Positions 30,773-32,420 of a stretch of DNA of 32,420 nt are shown piece by piece; the stretch's first letter is position 1, and every line of letters begins with the position of its first letter. Made by a program: the position numbers and the translations under genes. The notes below the pieces were generated by a model that had not been told where the DNA came from, made no database searches, and saw only the letters and a program-made list of their open reading frames with translations. The stretch comes from Collybiopsis luxurians FD-317 M1 (Eukaryota; Basidiomycota; Agaricomycetes; Agaricales; Omphalotaceae): NCBI GenBank assembly GCA_000827265.1, contig KN834869.1, positions 58,571-90,990 of the forward strand. Direction: 5' to 3'.

Positions 30773-31956
30773 GCCTTCACATTATTATTGCAGCCGCTCT
30801 GTCCCCTTGCTCGGGCATAGGCTACCCTCCTGTAACCCTCTGTTTGCCTGTTGATCTCCCTCTGATTGCCCTCTGATTGCCCACTGATTGCCTGTTGCTT
30901 TTTGCAGCCATAAAATACCTTATATTACAAAGGGTAAATAGCCTGAGAAAGTAAATATATTTCAAAGGGGAAAGTGAATATATTATTTCGGGGCTATAAA
31001 TGGTAAAAGTTCCATTTTTTCTGCGGCAATATTAGCGGCAATATAGTTCATATACCCTAAGACATAAAAATGATTTATCTTAAGGAATATTTGACAATTA
31101 TAATTAACTTTAATGGGTGGCATTGATATGGTAAAATATTTTCTTTTTCAAGGCCTTTTACAGCTGAACAAGCAAGCCAATATCAAAGGAAAAATTCACT
31201 CAATGTATTTAGTAAAATTAATCATATTTCTTAGGCTTTTATGGCTGCTAGATACCAAATCAGTGGAGGTGACTGGTGGTTGTCATACATAGTACATTGT
31301 CACTGCAAAACAGGCCAGGCCATGAACTCTTTCGGCAGCCTGCCCTTGACTTGCCCTTTTGTTTGACTATTGCAATAAAAGCCTTGGAGCAAAAACTAAA
31401 GTATTGATTGCAATTCAGCAGGTAATCTATTGCCTTTACCTACTCTGTTAGACATTTTCCGAAGGTCGCATTCAATGGGCAGGTTGCTATAAATGATTGA
31501 GTGATAAGATAGGTATGGCTCCTTGTGCGTAAGTTTGGATGTACAGAAGCAGTTGTACGAGGGAATCCTGAGGAACCCTATTCTGTCAAATTTTAAGGTA
31601 TTCCTGTATTTTACTAACATCAGTAATGAAAATCATCTGTTCTTATTCATTCGACTAATTATCTGGGTAGTGGAACTTGAAATAAGTGGGCCCTACATCT
31701 GCAAGGGTGATTTCTTCATAACTAAAGCAATGGACCAATGGTTATACACATTCTCCACTTTTGTAGCTCACCACCCGATTGGTTTGGTCTACATCTAGAA
31801 CACACTCATGTGACAGTCCAATGATTGTGTCTGCCTCATGTTCAAGACAAAGGAAAGTTGAACACATATATAAGCATCTTCTGGCATTCTCTTTCTTTAC
31901 CTATCACTTTCAACCCACTTCCTCTTGACCTAGCATTCAGTGAAAATTTTTCAGAT
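30773..31956. other. No gene recognised; AT-rich
   Basis: Apart from the 11-bp minisatellite at 30859-30891, nothing stands out. The short frame at 31523-31798 has no recognisable feature. Confidence 0.4.
30859..30891. repeat. Minisatellite, 11-bp unit, three copies
   Basis: CCTCTGATTGC occurs twice in succession, followed by CCACTGATTGC; a related CCTGTTG motif flanks it on both sides. Confidence 0.8.
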
Positions 31957-32218
31957 GTCTTGGTAAGAGCAATGCCTTTCAGAACCTATATACTGCTGAT
32001 ATCAAGATGGACAGGAATGTACTTTTATGTGCTGACCATAAAACTCTATTGAAGGATATTGTGCCTCTCAGCTGGACTGAGCTTTGTTTTTGACAAGCTG
32101 CACTGCCTCATGACATTACAGATACTCAAGCTTGCACTACTTTGAGTCTGAAATCTGAGTCAACACATCTGTCCGATGAAGTCCCACTTACCCTTTGTAC
32201 ACTGGTGCCTGAAAAAGT
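31957..32218 (+). pseudogene. Unrecognised coding relic at right edge
   Basis: After an acceptor-like TTTTTCAG near 31955, one frame reads CLGKSNAFQNLYTADIKMDR, then HKTLLKDIVPLSWTELCF, a TGA near 32089, then QAALPHDITDTQA and ends at a TGA near 32218. The composition looks protein-like, and the internal TGA follows the same pattern as in the other relics. I do not recognise the family, and no upstream exon is clear. Confidence 0.25.
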
Positions 32219-32420
32219 ATGAAGACATTTTCTTTGCCTTGAACCTTTTCATCTACTCTTGGATACAGATTGAAACTTCAGATTTGAATGTTAAAGTACC
32301 AGCAAACAAAAGCAAAACATGGTATCTCTTAGTTCAAGGACCAAAGTGAGCATTCATTCTTCTCTAATAAGTTGGCTCTGAGCTGACAACTCTGAATTAA
32401 GCCCTATCAATCTATTTGGA
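32219..32420. other. No feature recognised at the right edge
   Basis: I see nothing I can support in the last 200 bases. Confidence 0.4.

Overview
The window looks like a transposon-rich Agaricomycete (mushroom-forming basidiomycete) chromosome segment. The reasons are a multi-exon NACHT-WD40 gene with 48-60 nt introns, Ty1/copia and Ty3/gypsy retroelements, and several protein domains typical of agaricomycete genomes. The species cannot be named from sequence alone. Only one gene reads cleanly as intact. Most of the remaining coding signal is relic: duplicated, truncated, or interrupted by stop codons.

Layout, left to right. (1) 1-2922, minus strand: a six-exon NACHT NTPase gene running into WD40 repeats and off the left edge, an NLR-like/STAND protein. 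(2) 3780-6720, plus: three successive relics of one acyltransferase-like gene. (3) 7573-8262: a tandem repeat of about 141 bp followed by the first copy of a dispersed non-coding repeat. (4) 8408-9700, plus: a serine hydroxymethyltransferase relic fused to a Ser/Pro-rich relic. (5) 11000-12300, minus: two tandem copies of an unrecognised gene. (6) 12549-13705, plus: an acidic-repeat gene whose second exon is open except for three TGA codons. (7) 14033-14815: assembly gap of Ns. (8) 15374 to about 18790, plus: a decayed Ty3/gypsy element cut off inside reverse transcriptase. (9) 19432-21299, minus: a broken coiled-coil gene. (10) 23398-24700: a one-exon HIR1/HIRA relic, a second dispersed-repeat copy and a RING-finger relic. 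(11) 25085-30767, minus: a complete-length Ty1/copia element with both LTRs, a 5-bp target duplication (AGGCT), a primer-site candidate, a polypurine tract, gag and pol, all disabled by stops. (12) 30773-32420: mostly empty, with a minisatellite and a weak coding relic.

The unifying theme is mutational. The two copia LTRs differ almost only by transitions, and most of these fall at ten CpG sites, often decayed to TG in one LTR and CA in the other. The stops breaking the retroelements and relics are mostly TGA, as expected from CGA. This fits cytosine methylation with deamination, or a CpG-directed RIP-like process. I did not find a convincing new multi-gene system. The items most worth following are the CpG-decay record, the N-terminal domain of the NACHT protein, and the uncharacterised dispersed repeat family.
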